Assembly (NCBI GenBank): GCA_951812615.1
Contig: CATOSU010000004.1
Span: 62,001-126,000 of the forward strand
Source of the DNA: an uncultured Paracoccaceae bacterium
Lineage (GTDB): Bacteria > Pseudomonadota > Alphaproteobacteria > Rhodobacterales > Rhodobacteraceae
Direction of reading: 5' to 3'
DNA length: 64,000 nt
Positions 28,942-37,730 of this stretch are shown one piece after another. The translations under genes and the position numbers were made by a program. The notes beneath the pieces are model-generated. The model was given only the letters and a program-made list of their open reading frames with translations. It was not told where the DNA came from and ran no database searches. Position 1 is the stretch's first letter; every line of letters begins with the position of its first letter.

Positions 28942-28949
28942 ATTTTTTT
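28942..28949. repeat. Target-site duplication of the IS1595-family element, left copy
   Basis: 8-bp ATTTTTTT directly adjoining the left terminal repeat; identical to 32780-32787 on the right. IS1595-family elements are known to make AT-rich 8-bp target duplications. Confidence 0.9.
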
Positions 28950-28969
28950 CGGAATAAGTAGATAGGGGC

Positions 28970-28998
28970 TTGACAGCGTGCGTGTGTTCGCTTACGTT
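28970..28998 (+). promoter_or_regulatory. Sigma-70-like promoter of the IS1595 transposase
   Basis: TTGACA at 28970-28975 and TACGTT at 28993-28998 with a 17-bp spacer; purine-rich GGGAGGA follows just before the ATG at 29021. It points into the element. Assigned by pattern. Confidence 0.6.
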
Positions 28999-29665
28999 GA
29001 AGGTGTAGGGAGGACACGTCATGAACCTGATCACCATCTTCAGCCTATACCCGGACCAAGAAGCCTGCATCGAGCACCTTGAAAATGTGCGTTGGGGCGA
29101 TGCGCCACTGTGCCCACATTGTGGCGGCTTTGGTGTGGCGCGTAAATCCGAGAAACACCGGATAGGCCGTTGGAACTGCCGTGATTGCAAGTCGAGCTTC
29201 AACGTGCTGTCTGGCACGATCTTTGAAAAGACCAAGGTTCCGCTTCAAAAGTGGTTTCTCGCTGTGGGGCTGGTTATTAACGCCAAAAAGAGCCTGTCTA
29301 GTTACCAGTTAGCTCGCGACCTCGAATTGAATCAAAAGACGGCCTGGTACATGCAACAGCGCATCCGAGCCGCCATGGCGGCAGAACAAGCGCCGATGCT
29401 GCAAGGGATCGTGGAAGCCGACGAAACCTATGTCGGGGGCAAGCCGCGTAAAGGGAACAAGCGCGATAATGATAAGCCGAACAAGCGCGGGCGCGGGACC
29501 AAGAAAACGCCGGTAATCGGCGCAGTAGAGCGTGGCGGTAGGGTAGCAGCCTGTGTCACCGACGATCTTTCGGGGAAAGGGATTGTTCAATTCCTCAAAA
29601 ACACCGTCGATCCGGCAGGAACCATCCTAATCACGGATGAGTACAAGGCGTATAATGCGGCGAAA

Positions 29666-29673
29666 GCGAGCTA
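29666..29673. repeat. Target-site duplication of the IS256-family element, left copy
   Basis: GCGAGCTA, repeated at 31060-31067. Removing one copy rejoins the interrupted transposase frame exactly. Confidence 0.92.
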
Positions 29674-31059
29674 GAGATATGGTTGAAAGTTGGTGATGGC
29701 CCCTGAGGGGCGGCATATCAAGGCGGTGCTGAAGCGCCGTCAATTCTCAAGAGAAAGGGATATGCCACATGTCGAAATCTACCGTTGTTCCATTCGAGCT
29801 ACCATCGGAATTTTCACCTGATCCGCTGACTGAGGTCATTCAGTTCGGGGCCCGCGAGTTGTTGCGAACGGCTGTGCAGGCTGAGGGTGCCGGTTTCATG
29901 GCGGTTCACGCGCAGCGTCTGGACGAGGAAGGTCGCCAGCGTCTGGTGCGCCACGGGGTCCTGCCGGAGCGCGCGGTGATGACCGGGATCGGCACGGTGC
30001 CCGTTCAGGCGCCCCGGGTCCGCGACCGGGGCGCGAACATTAATGGCAGCAAGATCAGGTTCCGTTCATCCTTGGGGCCGCCGGATCTACGCAAAGCGAA
30101 GTCCGTCGAGGCGCTGCTGCCCTGGCTTTACCTGAAGGGCATTTCAACGGGGGACTTCAGCGCGGCGCTGGCCGCCCTTTGGGGCCGGATGCAGAGGGGC
30201 TGTCAGCCGCCACGATCACGCGACTGACGGCGACCTGGTGGGACGAGTATGAAGCCTGGCGCAAGCGTGACCTGTCGGGCAAGCGCTATGTCTACATCTG
30301 GGCGGACGGGGTCTGCTTCACGCCCCGTTTGGACGGGGATCGTCAATGTATGTTGGTGATGATCGGCGCGGGCGAGGACGGAGAAAAGGACGTTTTGAGC
30401 ATCATGGACGGATTCCGGGAGACCGCGGACAACTGGCGGGACCTGGTACGCGGTCTGAGGAAACGCGGCCCATCGGTGCCGCCCGAGGGTGCTGTCGGTG
30501 AGGGCGCGCTTGGGTGGGTTCTGGACGGCGCTGCGGGATGTCTATCCGACCCCCCGTGAGCAGCGGTGCTGGGTCCACAAGACGGCCAATGTAACGGGCG
30601 CGCTGCCCCTGTCGCTGCGGGAAAAAGCCAAGGCCGATCTGCAGGATATTTGGATGGCCGAGACGAAGAAGGAAGCCAATGCGGCCTTCGATCTCTTCGT
30701 GGAAACCTACGGCCTGAAATACGAGCGGGCCGTGGCCAGGCTGGTCAAGGACCGCGACGTGTTGCTGACCTTCTATGACTTCCCGGCCGAACACTGGAAA
30801 CACATCCGGACCACGAACCCGATCGAAAGCGTCTTTGCCACGGTCCGCAACCGAACGCGCAAAACCAAAGGATGCCTGAACCGCAAGACCGCCCTCGCCA
30901 TGGTCTTCAGGTTGATGATGTCGGCCAAGAAGAAGTGGAGGAAGATCTCAGGGCCAAACCGTCTGCCCGAAGTGATCCAGGGGATTGCCTTCAAGGACGT
31001 GATCAGGCAACGTCAAAACGCCGCCTGATCACGCCGTCACCAACTTTTGGGCATAACTC
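29674..31059 (+). mobile_element. IS256-family element, 1386 bp, nested in the IS1595-family element
   Basis: Ends are GAGATATGG at 29674 and the inverted CATAACTC at 31059. The terminal repeats match over about 26 bp with a few differences (shared AAAGTTGGTGA inner block), and 8-bp GCGAGCTA flanks both ends. Contains one transposase gene with two frameshifts. Orientation is the same as the host element. Confidence 0.93.
29769..31028 (+). pseudogene. IS256-family (mutator-type) transposase with two frameshifts
   Basis: Three overlapping frames together give one IS256-type transposase of about 420 codons. Part 1 ends near ALAALWG (about 30180). Part 2 carries EGLSAATITRLTATWWDEYEAW and YIWADGVCFTPRLDG (first catalytic Asp). 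Part 3 holds WTALRDVYPTPREQRCWVHK and HIRTTNPIESVFATVRNRT (the C-terminal Glu). The shifts lie near 30180-30190 and near 30510, where VGEGALG meets GFWTALRDV. They are compensating, so the last part is back in the first frame, but the middle about 110 residues are misread. IS256 proteins are normally made from one frame, so this copy is probably dead. Confidence 0.88.
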
Positions 31060-31067
31060 GCGAGCTA
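31060..31067. repeat. Target-site duplication of the IS256-family element, right copy
   Basis: GCGAGCTA, identical to 29666-29673. Confidence 0.92.
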
Positions 31068-31286
31068 TGTCCACGCCATCATTAATCATTCCGTAGCTTA
31101 TTCTGACGGCGAGACACACACGAACACCATTGAGGGATTTTGGGCGCTGATCAAGCGAGCGTGGTATGGCTCGCACCATCACTACGGCCGCCATTGGATG
31201 CCTCTGTTCGTGGCAGAAAGTGCTTGGAAGTACAACCATCGCAACGACCGTGACGGCTTCGGTTCGTTCATGCGGGGATGCTTCGC

Positions 31287-32751
31287 ATGAATCGGCTTTA
31301 CTACGGCGACTGCCTCACCATCATGCGCGACCACATGAGATTAGGCAGTGTGGAGTTGATCTATCTCGACCCGCCTTTTCAATCGAACCGCGACTACAAC
31401 GCCATCTATAAGGATGAAACCGGGAGACCGTTGCCGGACCAGATCAATGCTTTCTGCGACATGTGGGCGTTGAATGAAGAAAGGGAGCGTGCACTGCGGA
31501 CGATGCCGGTCTTAATGCGAGAGGCCGGGGTAGAGGACGAAGCAGTCGAGTTCTGGAAACTTTGGATGAACGCCTTGCGAAAGACCAACCCGCGCCTGTT
31601 GGCATATCTGTCGTACATGGTCGAACGCTTGCTGCTCATGAAGGGGATTTTGAAGCCAACAGGCTCTATCTACCTTCACTGCGACCCGACAGCTTCGCAC
31701 TACATCAAGGTGATGATGGACGCGATCTTCGGGCACGACAGCTTTATATCCGAGATCATTTGGAACAGAGCGCAAGCAAAAGGGGACAGCAAGAGGAAAT
31801 TCGCCGCAAACCACGACACGATTCTTTTATACAAGAACGGCAAGAATTTCTGCTTTAATCCTATCTATGGTGACAAAGGCAAAGATTATCGAGCAAGGTT
31901 TGACCGCGACGACAAGGACGGTCGCGGTCCATATCATTCGGCTCCTTTGGACAGTCCTAGCCCGCGGCCCAATGATTGGCGACGTTTGGACAGATATCGG
32001 GCCATTGCAATCCGGCCAAGAGCGCCTTGGCTATGCCACGCAAAAGCCTACGCAACTCTTAGAGCGCATAATCAGCGCGAGTACCAATGAGGGCGATGTT
32101 GTGTTCGATCCGTTCTGCGGTTGTGCCACGACCCTTGAGGCCGCGCACAAGTTAGGCCGTCAGTGGATCGGCATTGACATAGCGATCCACGCTATCAAGC
32201 GTGTCGCTAAGGTACGGCTGCAAGAGCGGCTGCGTTTGGCGGAAGGGGAACATTTTACCATTGAGGGCGTGCCGCATGACGTTGAGGGCGCTCGCGACCT
32301 ATGGAGTCGTGACAAGTACCATTTCCAGAAATGGGCCGTCGAACAAGTTGACGGCTTCGTTACAACGCGACAGAGCGGGGATGGTGGCGTGGACGGGCGT
32401 ATTTACTTCGCCATGCCTGAGAACGACGCCAACAAGCGCCGTGGCCTCGAAAGCATGGCCATCGAAGTGAAGGGCGGGAAGAACGTCGGGATCAACGTTG
32501 TGCGGGAGTTGCGCGGCGTGCTTGACAACGACGGGGCGTTGCTGGTCGGACTGATCGTCATGGACCCACTTGGCGAGCGCAAGGAACGGAACTTCCGGGA
32601 GTTCATGGCTGATGCTGGCGATCTGGACGTTCTAGGCATGAAGTATGCACGGATGCAGATACTGACGGTCGAGGATATCCTAGAAGGCAAGCGCTTTAAT
32701 ACGCCCGGTGCGGTGGGCAGGGTAGACCAATCGGTTTTGCCTTTAGCCTAA
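31287..32751 (+). pseudogene. Passenger: DNA methyltransferase fused to PD-(D/E)XK nuclease domain, frameshifted
   Basis: Start ATG 31287 overlaps the transposase TGA as ATGA. Part 1 (frame of 31287) has the N-terminal MNRLYYGDCLTIMRDH and the catalytic DPPFQSN, typical of N6-adenine/N4-cytosine methyltransferases. Part 2 (frame of 31867) has GDVWTDIGPLQSGQERLGYATQKP and the SAM-binding DPFCGCATTLEAAHKLGRQW, so the motif order is IV then X/I (beta class). The C-terminus adds a nuclease-like domain with GDGGVDGRIYF and MAIEVKGGKNVG (D...ExK), as in Mrr-type PD-(D/E)XK enzymes. The two frames meet near 31960-31975. The segment usually found between NPRPN and GDVWTDI in relatives (about 40-60 residues) is absent, so a deletion with frameshift is likely. 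Not functional as read. Confidence 0.82.
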
Positions 32752-32779
32752 TTGTCAAAGCCCATAACTACTTATTCCG

Positions 32780-32787
32780 ATTTTTTT
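32780..32787. repeat. Target-site duplication of the IS1595-family element, right copy
   Basis: ATTTTTTT, identical to 28942-28949. Confidence 0.9.
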
Positions 32788-32801
32788 CAGGTTTTGCACA
32801 A

Positions 32802-32830
32802 AGAATCCTAGGCCTGTGGATAAAAGTCAA
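32802..32830 (-). promoter_or_regulatory. Possible original promoter of the lipoprotein/Slam operon, now separated by the IS
   Basis: On the minus strand TTGACT (32830-32825) and GATTCT (32807-32802) with a 17-bp spacer point toward the IS and, before insertion, toward the lipoprotein start about 40 bp away. The -10 is weak (3 of 6), so this is a suggestion only. Confidence 0.3.
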
Positions 32831-32904
32831 TCCGCCGGAAAAAGGCTCCGGGCAAAACGTGACGAAAGAGTGACCCCGATATGGCGGTTTGCGGGCTGCG
32901 TGAC

Positions 32905-32920
32905 GCAAGATATAGTGGAG
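32905..32920. promoter_or_regulatory. NrdR-box-like site upstream of thyX
   Basis: ACGCAAGATATAGTGG matches the published NrdR box consensus acaCwAtATmTwGtgt at 13 of 16 positions. It is 37 bp before the thyX start. NrdR controls ribonucleotide reductases; a single box here is suggestive, not proof (NrdR usually uses two boxes). Confidence 0.4.
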
Positions 32921-32957
32921 CCCTCAACAGATTCTTTTCCCCGAGGACCCGCGCACC

Positions 32958-33863
32958 ATGCCCCTGACCCAAGACCAGCTTGACGAGATCGCCACCCTCC
33001 GCAGCAGCCCCCGCGAAACCCTGCGCTCGGTCGCGCCGGGGATGGAGGCTCATCTCTACACCGCGCACCCGGTTCTCGATCACGGTTTCGTGCGGGTGAT
33101 CGACTATATGGGCGACGATGCCGCCATCTGTCAGGCCGCGCGCGTGAGCTATGGCAAGGGCACCAGATCGGTGCAGAATGACGAGGGCCTGATCCGCTAT
33201 CTCATGCGGCACTGGCACTCGACCCCGTTCGAGATGTGCGAAGTCAAGCTGCACGTGAAACTGCCGGTCTTCGTCGCGCGCCAGTGGATCCGCCACCGCA
33301 CCGCCAATGTGAACGAATACTCGGCGCGCTACTCGATCCTCGACCGCGAATTCTACATCCCCGCGCCGGGCGACCTCGCCGCGCAATCGGCCGTCAACAA
33401 TCAGGGCCGCGGCGACGTGCTGGCCGGCGAAGAGGCCGCGCGCGTGCTGGAGATCCTCAAGGGTGACAGCACCCGGGCCTATGACAATTACGAGGCGATG
33501 ATCAGCGACGAGGGCCAGGACGGCCTCGCCCGCGAACTGGCGCGCATGAACCTGCCGGCCAACATCTACACGCAATGGTACTGGAAGGTGGACCTGCACA
33601 ACCTCTTCCATTTCCTGCGCCTGCGCGCGGATGCGCACGCGCAATACGAAATCCGGGTCTATGCCGAGGAGATCTGTAAAGTTGTGGCCGACTGGGTCCC
33701 GTTCGCGTATAAGGCGTTTGAGGATTACCGTCTGGGCGCGGTGACCATGTCCGCGCAGATGGTCGAGTGTTTGCGGCGGATGCTGGCCGGCGAGGCGGTG
33801 ACGCAGGAGAACTCGGGGATGTCGGCGCGGGAATGGCGGGAGTTTGAGGGGGTTTTGGGGTGA
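32958..33863 (+). CDS. thyX: FAD-dependent thymidylate synthase ThyX
   Basis: A 301-residue flavoprotein that makes dTMP from dUMP using methylene-THF and NADPH. The ThyX signature RHRxxSxNExSxRY is at residues 113-126 as [14 protein letters not shown] (Ala in the first Ser position, common in this group). Other typical blocks: [20 protein letters not shown] and [12 protein letters not shown] start at 32958. Its stop overlaps the OLD gene start (GTGA). Confidence 0.95.
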   Translation: MPLTQDQLDEIATLRSSPRETLRSVAPGMEAHLYTAHPVLDHGFVRVIDYMGDDAAICQAARVSYGKGTRSVQNDEGLIRYLMRHWHSTPFEMCEVKLHVKLPVFVARQWIRHRTANVNEYSARYSILDREFYIPAPGDLAAQSAVNNQGRGDVLAGEEAARVLEILKGDSTRAYDNYEAMISDEGQDGLARELARMNLPANIYTQWYWKVDLHNLFHFLRLRADAHAQYEIRVYAEEICKVVADWVPFAYKAFEDYRLGAVTMSAQMVECLRRMLAGEAVTQENSGMSAREWREFEGVLG

Positions 33864-35611
33864 GCTTCGTAAAAAGCATTCAACTTACGAACTTCAAACA
33901 ATTCAGGAATTTTGTGGTTTCCTGCAAACAGTTGAATATCTTGACCGGTCCCAACAATGCCGGCAAAAGCAGTGTGCTCGACGCACTTAGAATTGTTTCT
34001 GATGTTGTGCGATATTCGCACAGGAAACGACCAGGTAGGAAAAGCTTTCCAGGTGCTGATGTATGTGGATACTATAACCCACCTCAAAGCGCAATTTCAA
34101 TCCCAATTAATAATATTTCGCGAAATTACAGCGACGACCCGGCTTTGGTTTCGGTTGTTTTTAGCAACGGCGCCAAGCTTCACGTAACACTGCATCCTGA
34201 CAATCCCATTGAGGTGTTTCTTGAGGCGGATGGAAATTTGCCTGCCACCGGTGTGGCATTTAGAAAAATAATCGACCTTGATTTGTGTATTGTACCGACA
34301 CTTGGCCCGTTCGAGGAAACCGAAGACTACCTCCGAGATGCGACCGTTGATGCAAATGAAAACACACGACGCGCGGCTCGAAACTTCAGAAATATCGCAA
34401 TTCGAATGGATGCGGCTAAGTTTGAGGCATACAAAGACTTGGTCAAAAGCTCATGGCCGGGGGTTCAGATCCAGAAGCCCGAAAGGGATGGCACTTCAAT
34501 CATAATGATGTATGAAGAAGACAGGATCCCGCGGGAAATCTATTGGTCAGGGTTCGGATTGCAAGTCTGGTTCCAAATGCTCATGCAAATATTGCGTGGC
34601 GACAATAACTCTATTTTTGTTCTCGATGAACCAGATATCTATCTACATGCTGATGTCCAGCGACGCCTGCTAAATATTTGCCGCGAGAAGTTTGGTCAGC
34701 TTTTCTTGGCAACACATTCAACCGAAATTATTAACGAAGCCAATCCTGGCGACATTCTAATGGTAAAAAGAGGCTCCCGTGGCGCAAAACGCGTCAGCGA
34801 TGAAAAGAGCTATCGTGAGTTATTCCAGTATCTGGGGTCTTCCGAAAATGCCGAATTCGCCCGCTTGTCGCGAGCTAAGAGGATTGTTTTCTTTGAAGGA
34901 AAAGACAGAAAAATCCTAAAGAAATTTTCCAAAAAACTGGGTGTCGGAACGTGTTTGGAAGATCCTGATACTGTCTTCATCAAGATCGGCGGATTCGGGC
35001 AATGGAAGAAAGTTACGCACGCGAGTTGGACTCTTTCTGAGTTATTTGACATGGATGTAAGTATCGCTGCGCTATTTGACAGCGACCACCGGTCAGAAGC
35101 AGAGATTAGGGACTTTCTAAGCAATACGGACCTGGAGGGAGTTTGTTGCCGAGTTCTGGCTAGAAAGGAAATCGAAAACTATTGTCTTAATTTTTCCAGC
35201 ATTTCGCGTTTCGTAAAGAAGAATGCGCATTCGAATGGAATTGTGGTAAGCGATGATGAGATTGAAAAGGTTCTTGTCGAGTTAACTGACGAATTCGAAG
35301 TTGATACTGTCTCTAGTAGAACTGGTCAAAGAATAACATTTGCTCGGAAAAATGGGCGCAAGGACGCGGACGCGAGCATATCGAAAGCGGAGCTCACGGA
35401 GATCAAGGCCCGTTGGCATGATTTAAATGAACGCTTCAAATTAGTCGATGGCAAGACATTTGTAAGAGATTTGTCTCAATATACGCAACGCAAATATGGA
35501 TTTTCAACGTCCGTCGCGCGGCTCATTGATGAAATGCGATTAGATGAGATTGATTCGGATCTCATTCGAATTCTCAGTGAATTTGATGAGGCGTTGTCAA
35601 TTTCGCATTGA
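33860..35611 (+). CDS. OLD-family ATPase/TOPRIM protein (candidate defence nuclease)
   Basis: A 583-residue protein with an ABC-type ATPase and a TOPRIM domain, the OLD-family layout. Walker [11 protein letters not shown] (residues 29-38), signature-like IYWSGFGLQ (near 230), Walker [14 protein letters not shown] (near 250-262), H-loop LATHSTEII (near 282). [19 protein letters not shown] (Glu) near 340 and [10 protein letters not shown] (DxD) near 406. GTG start at 33860 overlaps the thyX TGA. The gene is visibly more AT-rich than its neighbours, a sign of horizontal transfer. OLD proteins act as nucleases in phage defence (e.g. GajA in Gabija), but no partner helicase is adjacent, so a lone OLD is the safest call. 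Confidence 0.82.
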   Translation: MSFVKSIQLTNFKQFRNFVVSCKQLNILTGPNNAGKSSVLDALRIVSDVVRYSHRKRPGRKSFPGADVCGYYNPPQSAISIPINNISRNYSDDPALVSVVFSNGAKLHVTLHPDNPIEVFLEADGNLPATGVAFRKIIDLDLCIVPTLGPFEETEDYLRDATVDANENTRRAARNFRNIAIRMDAAKFEAYKDLVKSSWPGVQIQKPERDGTSIIMMYEEDRIPREIYWSGFGLQVWFQMLMQILRGDNNSIFVLDEPDIYLHADVQRRLLNICREKFGQLFLATHSTEIINEANPGDILMVKRGSRGAKRVSDEKSYRELFQYLGSSENAEFARLSRAKRIVFFEGKDRKILKKFSKKLGVGTCLEDPDTVFIKIGGFGQWKKVTHASWTLSELFDMDVSIAALFDSDHRSEAEIRDFLSNTDLEGVCCRVLARKEIENYCLNFSSISRFVKKNAHSNGIVVSDDEIEKVLVELTDEFEVDTVSSRTGQRITFARKNGRKDADASISKAELTEIKARWHDLNERFKLVDGKTFVRDLSQYTQRKYGFSTSVARLIDEMRLDEIDSDLIRILSEFDEALSISH

Positions 35612-36698
35612 GGGCTTCTCTGGATGGTGACAGTCGACCAAAATTGGCCCGGACTCAAGCCGAAGGCGCCGGGCGAGCGCCGGGCCGTCCCCACGGTCTG
35701 GCGCTTTGGAGGGGTCGCCCTCCGTCGCCAGCACATACGGACTCCTCAGGCATAAACCACCATACGGCCCCGTCACAGCGCCAGCCCCCGGTCCGGCGCC
35801 CGCCCGGCCTGTGGCGACCTGCGGGGCAGGTGGGTGAGATCACCCACCCTACGGGTCTCTTTTTTGCAGGGCACGCAGTCTGCGCGCGCCACATGCCCCC
35901 GGCCCGGCGCCCGCCCGGCTTGTGGTGACCTGCGGGGCAGGTGGGTGAGATCACCCACCCTACGGGTCCTCTTTTTGCAGGGCACGCAGTCTGCGCGCAC
36001 CACATGCCCCCGGCCCGCCGCCCGCCCGGCTTGTGGTGACCTGCGGGGCGGGTGGGCGCGATCGCCCACCCTACGGGCCACCCTTTCGTAGGGCTCGCAA
36101 TCTGCACGTGCCACATGCCCACGGTCCGGCGCCCGCCCGGCTTGTGGTGACCTGCGGGGCAGGTGGGTGCGATCATCCACCCGACGGGTCCTCTTTTTGC
36201 AGGGCACGCAATCTGCGCGCGCCACATGCCCCCAGTCCGGCGCCCGCCCGGCTTGAGGCAACCTGCGGGGCAGGAGGGTGCGATCACCCACCCGACGGGT
36301 CCGGGACGGGGGCGCGGGTGTTGCGCGGGGCCTCTGGCCGTGGCGGCGCGCGCCGGGTCCGCAGCAGCTTTGGCCTGCGTCACCGGGCGGCGGCGGGGGA
36401 CCGTCCGGGCCCGGCCCGGCCTGCCGGCCCGTTAACGATTGAGAGCTTATGGTTAACGTCCGCGCCCGCTGTGCCCCGGCGATGCGCGGCGCTGTTCACC
36501 GTTGCACGCTGCGCGCGCGTTGCCGCGCCGGGGCCGGTTTCACCCATCGACGCCGATATACGTTTTGCCGCCGGGGCCGGAAAACCCTGCCCGGTTTTGT
36601 ACATTTTCGCCGCAGGCGGGGCGGGACCGTGTCCGCCATCTTGCCAAGCCCGGCGGCCCTGCATAGCTTTGATCGGGCATAACGAACGAGGCACCGCC
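35612..36698. other. 1.09-kb region without a supported gene (repeat array plus GC-rich spacer)
   Basis: After the OLD stop comes a short segment with inverted GC-rich motifs (GGCGCCGGGCGAGCGCCGGG type, 35664-35683), then the 111-bp array (35793-36300), then a GC-rich spacer to the HPF gene with two GTTAAC copies (36432-36455 region) but no complete promoter or terminator that I can defend. The minus-strand open frame across the array is a by-product of the 111-bp period (37 codons). Confidence 0.7.
35793..36300. repeat. Tandem array of 111-bp units, about 4.6 copies, each with an internal hairpin
   Basis: Units begin with CCGGCGCCCGCCCGG-type sequence at 35793, 35904, 36015 (CCGCCGCC variant), 36126 and 36237, exactly 111 bp apart; the last is partial. 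Each has an inverted repeat such as GTGGGTGAGATCACCCAC that could form a hairpin. In unit 3 the stem reads GTGGGCG...CGCCCAC: the T-A pair of units 1 and 2 is replaced by C-G. Units 1 and 2 are nearly identical; 3-5 more divergent. No protein role is supported. Confidence 0.85.
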
Positions 36699-37016
36699 AT
36701 GCAGATCCAGGTCAACACCGACAATTTCATCCACGGCGATGAGCGGGTCGTCGAGATATCCGAAGCCGCCGTCGAGGCCGACCTTGGCTATTTCTCGGAC
36801 CGGCTGACCCGGATCGAGGTGCATCTCAAGGATCAGAACGCCGACAAGCATGGCCCCGACCACATCCGCTGTACCATGGAGGCGCGGCCGCGCGGCATGG
36901 ACCCGATCGCCGCCCATCACGACGCGGCCGATATCCGCGCGGCGCTGAAGGGCGCGGCCAAGACCCTGCGCGGGCGGCTCAACAGCACGTTTGCCAAGCT
37001 CGACCCGCATCGCTGA
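36699..37016 (+). CDS. HPF/RaiA-family ribosome-associated protein
   Basis: A 105-residue protein of the short ribosome hibernation factor type: MQIQVNTDNFIHGDERVVEISEAAVEADLGYFSDRLTRIEVHLKDQNADKHG, then RCTMEARPRG and HHDAADIRAALKGAAKTLRGRLNSTFAKL. These are the beta-alpha-beta pattern and basic surface of HPF/RaiA domains, which bind the small ribosomal subunit under stress. It is the short form without the long HPF C-terminal dimerisation domain. Stands alone between the repeat array and a convergent MarR gene. Confidence 0.75.
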   Translation: MQIQVNTDNFIHGDERVVEISEAAVEADLGYFSDRLTRIEVHLKDQNADKHGPDHIRCTMEARPRGMDPIAAHHDAADIRAALKGAAKTLRGRLNSTFAKLDPHR

Positions 37017-37069
37017 GGCCGTGCTGGCGGGTCTGTTCCGCCGGCAGGTAAATCAATGAGGGCAGGGGC

Positions 37070-37624
37070 TTAGCCGCTGTCCGGATCGGGCGTGTCGAGG
37101 TCGAGCTGCTGTTCCACAAAGCCGCGGGTCCGGTCCAGCGCCTGGCACAGCGCATCCATGCTGGTGTCGCCGATGACGGCTTCGATCCGGTCGTTGAGTT
37201 CCAGCGCCATGGGCCAGATCCGGTCCACCATCCGGGTGCCGGTTGTCGTCAGCGTCATGCGCGTGCGGCGCTTGTCGTCCGGGTCGGGATAGCGCCGGAT
37301 CAGGCCGCGCGCCTCCAGCGCCTTGGTGGCGCGGCTGACATGGGAGGGGTCGATCGTGGCGGTCCGGCCCAGCTCGCGCAGGTGGCAGTCACCCAGCTTG
37401 GCGATGTTGATCAGCACCCGCCAGTCCTGCTGGTTCAGCCCGTTGGGCCGCAGCGCCTGCCGCTGAAACAGCAACGCCAGCTTGGCCGACGTCCGGATCA
37501 GCCGCACGTTCAGAAACCCGCCCATATCAAGGTCGTCCCGCCCCCGCCCGATGGGGTAGCCCAGTTTATCCCGTTTCTCTGTCACCCGGTCAGCGAAGCC
37601 GATCCGGGCCGGTAACGCAAACAT
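37070..37624 (-). CDS. MarR-family regulator
   Basis: A 184-residue MarR protein: LIRTSAKLALLFQRQALRPNGLNQQDWRVLINIAKLGDCHLRELGRTATIDPSHVSRATKALEARGLIRRYPDPDDKRRTRMTL covers the winged HTH with the wing DPDDKRRTRM. ATG at 37624 has no Shine-Dalgarno; a GTG at 37585 (TEKRDKLGYPIGRG) is an alternative start. Divergent from the TRAP solute-binding gene, so it may regulate that transporter. Confidence 0.82.
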   Translation of the reverse strand: MFALPARIGFADRVTEKRDKLGYPIGRGRDDLDMGGFLNVRLIRTSAKLALLFQRQALRPNGLNQQDWRVLINIAKLGDCHLRELGRTATIDPSHVSRATKALEARGLIRRYPDPDDKRRTRMTLTTTGTRMVDRIWPMALELNDRIEAVIGDTSMDALCQALDRTRGFVEQQLDLDTPDPDSG

Positions 37625-37627
37625 TTT

Positions 37628-37643
37628 TGTGGCAATGGCAACA
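37628..37643. promoter_or_regulatory. Possible operator: imperfect 16-bp palindrome at the MarR start
   Basis: TGTGGCAATGGCAACA matches its own reverse complement at 12 of 16 positions. It lies 4-19 bp before the MarR ATG in the MarR/TRAP intergenic region, where MarR autoregulation sites are common. Assigned by pattern. Confidence 0.3.
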
Positions 37644-37730
37644 TAATTCTTGATTTACGCCAGTGCCTGCTGTTCTGCTGAGGGCGGGAAGTCCGAAAAA
37701 TAACCGGACCCTGTCAAACCGGGAGGAACC

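Larger units (their letters stand above)
29021..31290 (+). pseudogene. IS1595-family transposase split by an IS256-family insertion
   Basis: The 5' part is 217 codons from ATG 29021. It includes a zinc ribbon (CPHCGGFG and WNCRDCKSS) and the catalytic acids in EADETYVGG and LITDEYKAY (DDE-type). After removing the IS256-family element and one 8-bp copy, the frame continues without a break as SYVHAIINHSVAYSDG, then HTNTIEGFWALIKRAWYG (third catalytic Glu in IEGFW), to TGA 31288-31290, 291 residues in total. So the gene was intact before the insertion. It cannot be active now. Confidence 0.92.
28950..32779 (+). mobile_element. IS1595-family element carrying a methyltransferase-nuclease passenger, with nested IS256-family insertion
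   Basis: The element runs from left end CGGAATAAGTAG to its inverted copy CTACTTATTCCG. The repeat continues imperfectly inward on both sides to GGGCTT(T)GACA. Identical 8-bp target copies flank it. Contents in order: promoter, IS1595-family transposase, passenger gene overlapping the transposase stop as ATGA. IS1595-family members with passenger genes are known. A second element (29674-31059) interrupts the transposase. Without the insert the element is about 2.44 kb. Confidence 0.93.

Noticed and set aside
26826-28961. 711-codon plus-strand frame
   Set aside because: Antisense to the lipoprotein and Slam genes; no motif.
30170-30520. Programmed frameshift in the IS256-family transposase
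   Set aside because: IS256-family transposases are made from one frame, there is no slippery sequence visible at either shift, and two compensating shifts are better explained by decay.
35793-36300. Possible CRISPR array
   Set aside because: Whole 111-bp units are repeated; there are no unique spacers between short repeats and no cas genes.
35655-36383. 242-codon minus-strand frame with 37-residue repeats (PVGWVISPTCPAG type)
   Set aside because: It stays open only because the DNA repeat is 111 bp (37 codons). Codon use is poor, there is no ribosome site, and the hairpin variation (paired changes in the stem) points to DNA/RNA structure, not protein.
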